Positions 1 to 12,800 of a stretch of DNA of 64,000 nt are shown here, piece by piece (positions within the stretch are counted from its first letter, which is position 1; every line of letters begins with the position of its first letter). Origin of the DNA: Coturnix japonica (Eukaryota; Chordata; Aves; Galliformes; Phasianidae). The position numbers and the translations under genes are program-made. Under the pieces are notes generated by a model, which made no database searches, was not told where the DNA came from, and saw only the letters and a list, made by a program, of their open reading frames with translations. Location of the stretch: positions 5,256,213 to 5,320,212 of the forward strand of contig NC_029521.1 of assembly GCF_001577835.2 (NCBI RefSeq), written 5' to 3'.

Positions 1-704
1 AGCTGTAAAAGCTTATCTCAAGACAGAGTTACGGCTGGGAGCCTAGGCAATTAGCTACAAAACATTACAGAGATATTAGAATTATTTCAGACAATGGTGC
101 AATCTGGGTGCTGTCGCTATCTGAGTGATGCAGAGCCTTATCTAAGACTTCAGCCATTTCTGTTTGCTGGTGCAGAGCTTGAGAAGCCCTGGCTGCATCT
201 ACGTGAGAACAACAACAAACCCCATGTCAAAACCAAAGAATCCTTGAAATGCACTGCATCAGAAATTAATTACTGACATAAACACGTCTGTGTTACCAAC
301 CCATAAACATTTCGTACAGCTTTTGTTTATGTTTAAGCTTCAGAGTAGCCAAGACACAAACACTGAATCTTCAACATTCCTCACATCTAAAACACCAGGA
401 GTTGTAACAAAGTTCCTTTGGGCCTCTGAGGGGCCTTAGCCATCTCCTACTAACCTCCTGCTGAGGGCTGTTCCTGAAGCATACATGCGTCCAAAGTGTT
501 TTCTTTGGATGCAACAAAGGAGAGCAGTGTTTTCAAACACACTTCACGTGACGTCTGACACCGTTCCCACCAACACATTTAGATAACACCTCAATTACAG
601 CAAACTCTGGGTGTTTTCACTTGCCAGGTAAACGAGCTGCTGTATCTGGTGTTGGACAACAGGCCAGAGCACAAGCTGAATTTGAAAGCAAAGCAAGTTC
701 TCAC
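1..704 (-). other. IPMK: IPMK intron 4 (5' part)
   Basis: Intronic sequence running off the left edge. No exon, repeat or RNA gene is recognised; the expected exon 5 protein sequence is absent. Confidence 0.85.
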
Positions 705-877
705 CCTCATGCCAAGTACCAGGAAGCCAATCTCTTCCATCAGCGGGTACTTGCTGACCTGCTGCTGGATCTTCTCTGCTGAAGCATACGGATCGTAACT
801 TTTCTGCCCTATTTTTACATCCATTATGCACGGCTTATTAAATTTACGGGTCACGTCTTCCAGTTTCAGATACATAT
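705..877 (-). CDS. IPMK: IPMK coding exon 4 (catalytic motif)
   Basis: 173 bases. The acceptor is TTCCAACAG|ATATG and the donor is ATGAGG|GTGAGA. It carries the catalytic PCIMDVKIGQKSYDP motif and the downstream EKIQQQVSKYPLMEEIGF segment, and ends at Arg201 in phase 0. The next human residues (VYHVHSD) start a further exon that is not found between positions 1 and 704. Confidence 0.96.
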
Positions 878-3800
878 CTGTTGGAAAAACAAAACCTGTG
901 TTAGTGGTGGGTCAAAGCAAAAGAAGCAGCAAAATAGCTTCGGCTGAGTTTCTGCACAGCAGGGAGAACAGTTAAAGGGCTCGCGTGATGTCAGGGCTTG
1001 CCTCTAAACACAGCCTAAGTCATGGCTGCTGGCAGCCACAAACTCTGTTAGCATTAAATCCTAAATGCCTTCTGGTTTAGAAAATATCATATAATTAAAG
1101 CGTGCCAGCCTAGCACTCAAATTCAAATTATTGCCCGGATGAAACTCAAGAGAACCTTTTATTAAGCCATTAACATATTTTAAATCACATTAACGAGCAC
1201 ATACAAACAGGCATTGCATGGCTGTTTTGCAATAGAGATGGTGTTCTCTTGCTGTGTGTGAGAAGGCTAGAATTCAGCCCACTGGTTGGTGTTTTGTTGG
1301 TTTTTTTTTTTTGTCATTTTAAAAAGGAGAACTAACATTCCACAGCACCTACCTAGAAAGGCATAAATGCACTCATTTTTCTTCTTTTCTCCCCTCTCAG
1401 AGGGCACCTATTGGGGAGAATGCTCCTCGCACACTAGCTGCCTTTCAGCCATATCCCCAGGTCCCTTTGGTGGCTGGGGGGGGGGGGGGGGGGGGGGTGA
1501 ACCAAATAGTCCCAATCCCTCAGAGTGCCTGAAGACTTAAAGCAGTACTGAAGACCTGGTCAAACAGGTTTTCTCCAACATGGGTAAGAGGTTTTCCAAC
1601 GTGATTTATGGTACTGATTGTCAAAGCACAGCAGGAAAGCCAGCTCCTCCAGTGACTGCATTCAACTCACTTTATGTGGGTCTCCAGCCCTTGCCAGGGC
1701 ACCCCATGTGCTAAGAGAAGACGAAGCATCAACACCTTTCTCCTTCTCCATACCAGCTTCTGAAAGCCAGCTTTTATCACCCACAGGCTTTACGGAAACA
1801 TGCATTTTTCTTTTGACTGCTGCCTATTCCATGAACTTTTTGTTGTTGTTGTTTGCATGAATGAGATCTGAACACACACAAACACTGTCTTCTTCCCCAC
1901 TCCTTTAGAATAACCAAAAATGGGAATACCCAAGAGAGCCAGAAACTCTGCTGTTAAAATGTAAAGAGCAAAGAGGGACAAAACACCTTGATTTCACAGG
2001 CAGGGAACAAACCAGATGGAGACCAGAAAAAGAGAACCAACAACATTCTGCTTCCACTCTGTAGACAGAGGTTCCTTCTTAAGGATAAGAAATGAAATTG
2101 GCTTTTATTACTTTAGTAAGTTCTATTTAGGGCTTCAATTTTTACACCATTATCATCATGATGAAACGATCCAATTCCCCAAAGCACACACGCATCAATC
2201 TGAGAAATAGATTCCATTTAATCTCTAGATACTTCTCTGTCTATAAATGGGACGAAGCACGTTTTTGAATTTACAACCATGCTCAAAACAAACTGTGTTA
2301 AATCAATATACTGTTGTAAAAACCCAGTCTTGCACTAAATGAATGCCTGAGCTTACATTACTTTTTCCAGGTCCTTAGGGCTACAGAATCAATGTATCTA
2401 CAGCAAATGGCTTAGTTACAGACCAGCTCACCCACCCAACAGGTCTGTTAACTGAGGCCAAAACAGCTCAGACTTAACTTGGAGAAGCCACAGATACGCT
2501 TTGTACCAATGAATTCAGATCCAAGCTATCCAAAAATAAGTTAAATTAAAATCCCCTGCAGAGAAAAGAATTCGTAATAAGGATTTTTGTATCTTGGCTT
2601 TGAGAGAAAATCCCGAAGATCTATTTCAAGCATTTAAACAGATCATTCCTCAGAGCTTCTCCTCCCCTTGTTCTATTTTGCGGTGCAGAGAGGCAGGAAG
2701 ATGTGGTCTGACATATTATTTACATAATTTATTACAGCCCCAAAGGAGACGAAGCGAAAGACCACCAGAATTCAGCAAGTATGCGTGGTATGAACCACTG
2801 CAGACGTCAGTACGTACGTGCAGAAGCATTCAGTCACTGCTGGAGTCAGAAGTGACAAAACAACTCCAGGCATCTCAAATCATTTCATAATTTATAAGGC
2901 ATCTCTCAAAACATATGAATACGCAGGAAAAAAGCCTCAGCTCCCTTCAACAACAAGAGAAAAGAAAGGTTTGATGTTGCCTGCTATTTATCCACGCTGT
3001 TCTTGGCTTCGCCAGCAGAAACTACAGCCCAACACGCAATGAGCCACAGTGAAGCTGCTTACAAAGAATACACTGGAGCAACACGTACGCAGCAACAGCA
3101 GAACACTCAGCAGGAGATATAAGAAGATTAACAAGCTCCAACATATCTTTATAACAGCTTCTCAACTCTTCCACTTGTTGATAAATAAATTCCAGATGCC
3201 GACAATGCCACCAAAGGTGAAATCCAATTGCCTCTCTCCAGTTTTAGATTCCCTTCACCCATCTCTCACTGGCTCTAATGCAATAGCATCTGCTATGTAG
3301 TTTCTCTGTAAAAGCACAGTGTTTTTTACAAGCTTTTATTGATATGGTATTTTGAATCGCTCCACCCTTCCTTCAATAGAAGACTTAAATTCAGCAGGAG
3401 TAAAATCAGCAGAACCCTCTTGCATACTTGGGTACGTGCTCTTGCTCTGCGCCAGACAGCAAATCCTAAATAAATCTCATGGAGGATTGAGGTGACCCTT
3501 CCTAGTTTCTGATTTGCACTCTCCATAACATGTATAAAATTAGGAGGGAAGAAAAAAAGATAGCTCTGGTAAAGGTATTTGAGTTCATGCCAAATATGAA
3601 AGCATGATGGCAAATTTGAGCCAAGAACATGTTAGGTACTACCACAGTCCTCACCTCACTTCTTTTTACAGAGTTCAGTCAGTGCCTTTGGATGCCACCT
3701 TACTGCTGTCTTTGGAAAACAAGTCTATCATAAGCAAAAGAAGATAGAGTTATACTGTAAAGGAGCACAGCTTCTAATTTTGGTGTGTTTGCATTTAAAT

Positions 3801-6800
3801 AGACTAGCTGGCAGCTTTTACTTCTGTATGTTCCTGAAGCTCCACTTTCCCAGTGTGAGAAAGAAAGAGCAGCAAAAAGAACTGTTGCTATTTTAAATAT
3901 ACATTGAGAATATTCATCTTGCCTTGAAGAGTACCAGATACCAGTGCTTTGTTCAACTCCAAGCACTAACACAGCACAACCAGAAGCACTCTTAAGCAAT
4001 GTACCTACTGAAAATAAATGTGTTTCTATTACATGGCAAGGTGATGGGAAATGCCTTAGGAGATCCAGCAGCAGATTCCAGTTTGAATGCTCTGCCTTGG
4101 ACCATCCTTTTTCTTCCCCCCCAGAGTCAGACTCTGGCTCTGGTGACCCAAACAGACACAAACAGGCACCCAGCCCACCCCTCCAGCATGGTCCAGACCA
4201 AAGCAGCATCAGTTTCAGCTAATTAGGAAATGAGTGCCATGTGAACAGCCATCACTCCCAGCCCAAAGAGATGATCCCAAAGACAAAATCCAGCCAGAGG
4301 ACTGCAAACTGGAATGCAGTGTCAGAGGGAAAGAAGCCCACAAAGCTTGCAATTGCCAAAAATCAGGCTCCGGAGGATTTTTCCAGGAGGTTTAGATTAA
4401 CAGAGATAAAATTAGAACAGTACCATTTGGTGCAGTAGGTGGTGACCAGACACCAAAGTATTTTGGCAGATGCTCTCGCAGCTCCAGAAGAACACTGTCG
4501 CAACAGTCAGAGTCATAAACCTGAAATAAATTAGAGAAGGGGAAACAGATAATGAGTTTATAATGTTCATTGTATACTTCCTGTTGACCCATAAATAACA
4601 TTTCTTACAGCCTTTGTTTTCAAAACTTTTAGGGTTTCTCTTCTGCCTTTAAAAAACAAAGATGAGAGCTATCACAGTCTGAGATAAGCAAGTGGAATCC
4701 TTTCTTTCAGTTTTTTTAAGTGGAAAAGATGTAACAACTCTAAGAACAACTCCAACGTGTTTGTTTTCATCTGCTATAACTATTTATTTACTTATTTACA
4801 ATTACCACAAGAAAAACAAGAACACTTTGGGTTTAGCAGCTGCCTTAAACTCCTGAAAGAACTAAACTATTTTGTCAGCACTCAAATGCAGTTCTGGACA
4901 CTCTGTTACAGAACCACGATTGCCACCAGCTCTCAGTGTTTGGAGAGTTTCAAAACTACTTCCCCAGACATTATTTTTACCCCACAGAAGGTCAGGTAAC
5001 ATGTACTGGGGATAGCCCACAGCAGCTCTGACTAATGTGGTTTCCAGAGGAACAGATCCGTACCCACACAAGTGCAGGCTGCAATATTATTATGGCATGT
5101 AGGAGCCGTCCCTGTGCTGCTCCCTCAGCTCTGATGCCATCAGATCGGTGTCCCACCCTGCAGCAGTTGCATGCAGCAGCCCCCAGTTCTACTGCCACTT
5201 CAGCATTCAATGCACGGAAGTGTGGTTAGAACACGCTGCAAAGTCAGAAGCGATGCAAAACCAACACGAGCACCCGAACAGAGCTCTGCAGCACTGGCTC
5301 AGCTCACTGCTTCACCACTGAAAGTCAGTCATGGTGGGGGAATACCAGGTGACGGAAGCTACGGGCAGTGCATATATCAGCATTAGAAATCTAAGGGTGT
5401 GTGTTTTGACACTTCGGGAGAAGGAAAGCCCCAGTGCCACACTCCTGTCACCATTTTACCCCACGCAGCCCCAGCCACCCGCACCACCGCAGTGTAACTC
5501 CAGGCAGAGCCTCACGCAGCAGCAGAATGCTAAAATTAGGCAGCTCAGGTTAGTGCTAAATTTAGTTTTCAGCACAGAAACCTCATGCAGGGCAAACTCC
5601 AACCAGCACTACACTGCAAACACAAGGTGCTGCTTTGCTGGCCCAGTGACCAGCCTGAGTCGGGGTGCTGCCTTACCACCGGTACCACGCAGTGACTGGG
5701 CTGGCAGAGCCACATGAGCACTGACTTATATTGGATCATCCAACAACACCCACTCTTTGGACTGCCTCCTGGTGTCAGGTCTGTCACAGAGAACCTACAG
5801 AGCAGGCAGAACCTCTTAAGCCCAAAGCACACCAGCACTATCACCACACCCTCCAACAGCCACTATCTCAAGCGCACAGGCTGTGGGTTAACACAAGCTG
5901 GTAGGCTGATATTCATGAACATTAAGGCAGAAAACTTTGCTTGGCCCTGAGCTCAGCACTGCTGCTGCTTCTCATCGATACAAGACACCTTTGATAAGCC
6001 TCAGGTGCTGTCAGAAGAAGACTGTGCTCTCCCAGGAGATCACAGCATAGCTCACTCTTACCAGCTTGAAGAGGGAAACGGAGACTACAATTGAGGTGAA
6101 GGGGAACAGCCCCCAGCCACTACCCCCTTTCACAACAGCCATGTTGATCCCATTTCTGGGTCAGGACTCAGCACAGAGCACAAAAGCAACTTCACACCGT
6201 GCTTATTTTCAGCAAACACGACTTCAGCCCGCTGCAGAAGCTCAGTGTGACAGCAGCTCAGCCAGCTGATGGGGACTGCATTGCACCCAGCACAAATGCT
6301 GCTCTCCAGGGTGAATCCAGATACCACCAAGGCACAGCCCCAGCAGGGAAACTGCACACAGACTTAGGACAAGACAAGAGGAAAGATTCTTGCTCTGACT
6401 TCCTTTTCCATCCCCTCCCCAGTAGCAGGGTTAAGTTACTAAAGTCTGAGCACACAGTTAACAGTGTGCTTTTGCGCACTTCAAGCAGTAGGATATGATA
6501 AAGACTGCCAGGCAACCGGGTGTAGCAGCCCAAAGTCAAGGTCAGACAGTGGAAAAAGCTCCTCAAGTGCTATCTTCAAAATAGCCCATCCTTAATACAC
6601 TGATATCAAACATTTTTCAAGGAGGAAAACTCACGATAATACTTCCTCGGTAACATCATTTCAGCATGACAGAATGTACATTACCTCTGCCTCTCAATGA
6701 AGTTATCTTGCCCCCTGAAGCAGTAATAAACTCTTTATAAGTTTGATGTAATGTACACAAAGCACTTACTTGACCTTAATACAGACCTCAATCTCAGCCC

Positions 6801-9800
6801 GTAATATATTTATACATCAAACAGGAATAAGCACTCAGTTAATAAAGATCAGAGGAAGTAATTTAGCGTGGGTTAAAGCAAGGGAAACAAACCTTTCAGG
6901 AATTACACCTGACCTTATGCAGGAGAAAACAACTCCTGATGAGAAAGGGCCTCAGATAGCAGCACTGGGCGTTTCTGCTCCCCACACCCAACCCAGCAGC
7001 AAGCTGCACATTCACATGTCGCTCAGAATGACAAATCTACGTGGATCTATGACAAAAAAAATATCCTCAAACTACATGAGAAATGAACCACGCATCCCAG
7101 ACCCCAGAAGGTATCACTGGTGGCAGAGCTGTCACCCACCCTAGAACAACCTTTATAAGTGAACCACTGTACTTCTGCTTTTATCAGCAATACACCAGCG
7201 TTACTGAAAGACCAGCTCCTGTTTTCTGAATGTAAAAACGCCCATTTCTTGAGCATACACTGATAAATATACACTATTTGTTGCTTTACTGCACATAACA
7301 TCTTCATCCAACAGATCCAGAACTGCAAAACTCTTCAGTGTCAGCTCAGCCAGGGTAGGTAACCCTCCTACACAGGCTACATTCTTTCAATAGCACAAAC
7401 TGGAGACATAAAACGTAATCGCCTCTGGGCTAAAAAGCAAGTAAACAGGATGCTGACATTTGGAGGGCTCACAACATGACCATTACAAACTGCTGCAGCT
7501 CGCTCATATGAAGAACATGCCCCAGTTACGTCCCATGCCGTTCAATAGTCCAATAGACACCATGAAGTCATAATTTCCAGCCGCTCAGAATGCTTTAACT
7601 CCAAGGCAAATTCACGATCCCTTAGCTTTTAATCCAAAGTACACTCTGTTTTGGTAAATCTGATCCAACAGATTCATCAGTTTTTTTAAGGCAAACAGGG
7701 GCTGCTTGGGAGAAATGCGAATGTTCTATTCCTTACTTAAGGCAGCAGCACGACATGGCTCTTCTTTGTCTTGCAAAGAGGGCTAATCACACAACGAGCT
7801 GAGGGAGGGCAGAACCAATGTTGAAATTCCAACAGGAAGGAGTTAATTAAGTCACATGCTCAAATTAGCAAGTGTAAGACTTACAGATGATAGTGCAGCC
7901 TTAATTCTGTCTCCCTATGTGTATGCATTAGAACAGTAACTTTAATTACCTGAGCGCACGCAGCATTTCCCTTCGGACTCCTGCATCACCCAGTTATACC
8001 AGGCAAGCATGAGGGCCAGAAAATTGAGGTTGAAACGGCAGCTGTTAATTGAGCAATCCTTAACTGCACGGCTTCACAACTCCAAGCAAGGGTACTACAC
8101 AAGAGATGAAGCAAACCCTGAGCTGTTTCTGAGGCTGCAGCAGAGTTTCAAGCCTTCAGCAGGCAGCAGCAGAAGCTAACAGGCAGCGGTCAGGCTCAGC
8201 GGCAAGGCTGAACAAACCCCACAGCAGAACCATGATGAACATGATGAGCTGCAGTCAATGAATTAGAGAGCTCTCTGAAGTTAGAGATAATCCTTTCAGG
8301 ACATGCCACAAAGCTCAAACCCTCAAGCACTGTAACCAGACGCAGCTTTTGGTCTTATTTTTTAAAATAAACATGCTCTTAAAGAAGATACCCAGGAAAA
8401 TAGAGATGGTTGTATTTGCATTGACAGCACGAACATCTGGTAAGCTGCCTTCTAAGTAGGTCAAGAGACTCTTAAATTGAATATAGTCCAAAAACACATA
8501 GGAAAAAGCATATGAAATTTGCTACTCCAAAACCTATGTTTGGTCAGTTCACACACAACAGAGACTGGAGCAGAATCCACACTCCCCACTAGAAGCTGAA
8601 ATTAAAAACAATAAAATAAAATCGCCTGGCTGATCATCTGATAAGGAAGTTTCAAATTTAACACACTAAATACTTCTCCCTCTGGGAAGGGACTTTTTAC
8701 AAGGACATGTAGCAACAGGATGAGAGGAAATGGTTTTCATCTGGAAGAGGGTAGATTCAGACCAGATATTAGGAAGAAAGTCTTCACTGTGAGGGTGGTG
8801 AGACACTGGAATGGGTTGCCCAGCGAGGCTGTGAATGCCTCCTCCCTGGAAACATTCAAGGCCAGGCTGGATGGGGCTGTGAGAAACCTGGTCTAGCAGG
8901 AGGTGTCCCTGCCTATAGTGGGGGGCTGGAACTCCATGATCCTAAAGGTCCCTTCCATCACAAATGGTTCTATGATTCTACAATCCTACTCTTCTTAGTT
9001 CAACAACATTCACCATTTGCCCAACAGCACTGCAACAACTCAAACCACCAGCAGCCAGAGAAATCCAGCAAATCTTAAGGCCAGTCAGTCCATCGGCTAA
9101 TTCACACTTCCCTGGAAGGAACATAGTACAAGCAGTTTCTCATCTCTCTTTACAGCTGTTACTGCAACACATGAAGCAACACAACATGAGTATTGCTTTG
9201 TGTATTAAGGGAAAATACTGACCTGGTGAGAAACAAAGACCTTGAGAAGTCCACAACCTGCTAAGATGCAAAACCAAGCTGGAGCGATGGTAGTGAGAGG
9301 TTTGCATACAAACTTTCTGCTCCAAGATTGTTTTGGAGTAAAGCCAACTACTTAAGGAGTCTATCACTGGGAGTACTGAAAGAAAAGTAAAATGGTAGAG
9401 CAGGACTAAAAGGAAAACAAGCCAGCATCACTGCCCTGCTCTCTGTGAACACTACCAAGCATTACCCTTTGTTTCTGAAAAGCAGTCTGATCACAGCTTA
9501 AGAGCCACGCTAGGTAGTGACAGAACAAGGGGTGGGAGGAACCCTAGAGCAGTTACATAGGCAAAATTTAACTTTGCATTTCAAAGAGACAGAAAGGGAA
9601 GACAAGTCCTGACAGACAGAGTTGGATTTCTCTTTTCTACCTCTGCGAGAGGCAGCCCCCGCAAAGAGCTTAGGGTAGCACTGCCCTGAAGGCAGAGCTT
9701 CACAGTGGTTTAAACCAACCCAAGCCTGGGCTGCCACAGCCCCAAAATCAATTTCCATTCCATACCTACAGCAGCGTTTGGAGTCCCACACACTTCTGCC

Positions 9801-12800
9801 CTATGCAAAACTGGAAGTTACAGAACCTGCTCCAGGCCCACGTGTTCCTTTCACTCATCTGGTGGATGAGCTCATCAGCTGTTTCCCCAACCTGCAAACA
9901 AACCCCTGCTCACCGCTGGCAAGAAAGGAAAGAAGCCGTGCTGCACCTGGGACAGAACACAGCAGGAAGGGGGAGATAAAGCCAACAAAACCCTGTAATA
10001 ATAGCATTTAAAACCTCTGGTGAGCCTTCCAGCATAGTCTGCTGCAGCTAGGCAGAGGGAAAACAAAATGCAGGTTATGTGGTGAGCCAAGTAATTCACT
10101 TAGCTTTGTCTTCACAAAGAGGGGCTCTTTTCATCGTAAATGAATCGAAACGTCACTTAAATATTTGATCAGGTCTGAGAAAGTTATTGCTTGCACAGCA
10201 AGAACGTCATAGTGCAGTTTAATCCAATTATCATCCCATGGATACGCACATGAAAACCACACTCTGTTGCTTCTTTTTCAGCGTTATCTACTCTCAGCAG
10301 AAATCTCCCTTGAAATCAGGTTGATGAGAGAACAGCACTTCTTTTCCTGCTTCCTCGCATTGCACAGACTATAGACTACTTGGTCTGTTACTAACTCCAC
10401 CCAGTAGTTCCTTGCTTGCATCAAATTGCAATAATGGCCTTTTACTGTCTCTCTCTTTATGAGTTTTAGATTTATTAAAGGGGACTGTAGATTACTGCGT
10501 GGCACACAACGTACAAGGAGTATAGAGAACAGATGCTCAGCAGACTCTCCTGGGTTCACTTCCTACTGCAGAGCATGGCCCTCCCAGACTTTTTTCTGCT
10601 GCAGGGCCCAAGATTCACAAAAATCTGCCACACTTAGTTATTCTTACTGTCCTGGTACAGAAGGCTGTACGCCATTTCATAGTGCCCTGAAACACAAAGA
10701 GCTCCTACGACAGTGCAAGGAACTCAGCAGGCTCTCTGTGCTCATCCCTCATTCCCCTTTATTTGTTTTTATTTAGGAAATAAACAAATACAAGTGGCCA
10801 GTATTTCATAATTCGGTCAAAAAGTCATTTCCTTCTCATTAGGTCAAGAGTGCTGCATGTTCTTCCTTTTACTACAGTAACACTGCCCAGGCTCATGGTT
10901 TTGAGTGCAGAAGAGATGGTCACGGTTAAGACAGTTTCACACATTGGCTGGGAAACCTAAAATTGCTTATACCCCCAACACAACAGAATGCCTCCAGGAC
11001 AGCTGCTGAGCTGAAGATAATGCCAAGGACAAAAGGGGAGTGTATCAGAACATACCCACTACATTTGCAAATAGCTAATTTGTAGTACTCCACGAACATC
11101 ACCTCTTCAACAGATGCAGTAGACCCAAATGAGGCCAAGGATAACATGTCAAGATAACAAGCTTCAGCTCTGAATGCAGCAGTGAAAGGTCTGGGCAAGG
11201 CAGTGTGCCCCTCAAACAACATTCAGAGAGCTGCACATGCTATTTCTTGAAGCTTTATCCATACAGGACTTGCAACCAGAACCTTAGCTGGAGACTTGAT
11301 CACAGGATAAGGCTATTTTAGTACACAATAGCAGAACTATGGCCATCATCCACTCCTTTTTCAGTCAAGAGTTACCATCTAAATCGAGACCATAAAACCA
11401 GTTAGCTGAGTTTGCAAAATAGGGTAATTCATCCTGAAGCAAGGCACCATTTCCCTCTCCGATCCCTGTCATCTTCTGTCACCAGCAGAGAACAGTTTAC
11501 AGAACACAGGCTGCCTTATCGTGATTTGTGCTAGATAGGCTGGAAGAGGGCTAAGCATAATGAGTCAGTTCTTGCAACTCTGTGCAAAAGCTTCCAGGCC
11601 AAAACACATCTTTCAGGCTGCTGGCTTGATTTGCTGCCATGGAGGGGGAGGGAAGTCGCTAGAAGTCTTCTGCACTGCCTGAAGCTGCATGAATGCTAAT
11701 TAAAATAAGGCAATGCAAAAAGGAAAAAGAAAAAGCATCAAGCTGCAATGAAGAGCTGCAGCAGGTTATTGAGAATTAAATAAGATTAATGAGTGGTCTG
11801 AATGGGCAAACCTCCTGCACATTTCTCCTTTCCCGTAACCACGGGAGCACGAGGAACATTTGGGCGCTTGGTAATTGGCTAACACTCACATGTTATCCTC
11901 TGCCCACAAACTCAGACTAACTCAGGCAAGAGAGACAGAAAAGGCTGCACAAGCAGTATTAATTCTGCCTCGTGTCTAGGCTGTAAAAATGAGTTACTAA
12001 GTTCTTTAGAGGAAAGAACACACAAAGACAGGTCATCACCCTATTGAAAGTTACACTATAATGCATCCAGCAAAAGTTCACAATAACAATTGTGCGGGCA
12101 ACCATGAAACCATGACTTCCTAGCTTTCAAGTGCCCGACTCTCACCTAACATAAACCTCTGTTACACGCTGGAGTTATTTGCGTCTCTTACATCCTGGCT
12201 TTGTTTTCAAGACATGTAACAAGAGTGAAAAACAATTCCTATTATCTACAGTGGTAACTGCTTCCTTGCATTCACATTATACGACAGCGGGGCTTGAACT
12301 CTGAACTTCCAAACAACTGCTAGAGCAGTTAGCAGAGTAGTCATGAACTAGCAACAGGATGAAGAGCTGTTCTCCAGAAGGGCCAGATGAGCACCACAAA
12401 TACCTCTTCCCAACACTACACAGAGTCTATCAGCTCTCAGTTCCCAGGCACTCAGGTAGAGGTAAGGAAGCTGCCAGATTGGAGCTGGGACAGAGAGTGC
12501 CAAACCTGCCTTTTCACTCCAATCCCCCAATATCACAGATGTAACCTCAGGGACAAAAGCATGTATGAGAATTAGGGTAGGACATGCCCTTACCACAGCC
12601 TTAGAAACATCAGTATTGTAGTTAACGTTATATGGAGCCATGATGTGGCAAGGTGACAAGTACCAGCTATGACGATTCTGACACGCAGCTGCTAGCAAAG
12701 AGGGGGGAAAAAAGAAATGTTAACCGTTGGGAGTTGTCCAAGCTGCAAGTACTTTATCAGATAGGACAGTTGTCAAAAAGCAGAACAAGGGGAGGAAGGT

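Noticed and set aside
3700-4209. 169-codon minus-strand open frame in IPMK intron 3
   Set aside because: Same strand as IPMK but no similarity to it or to any family I know, and it is overlapped by equally long frames on the other strand.
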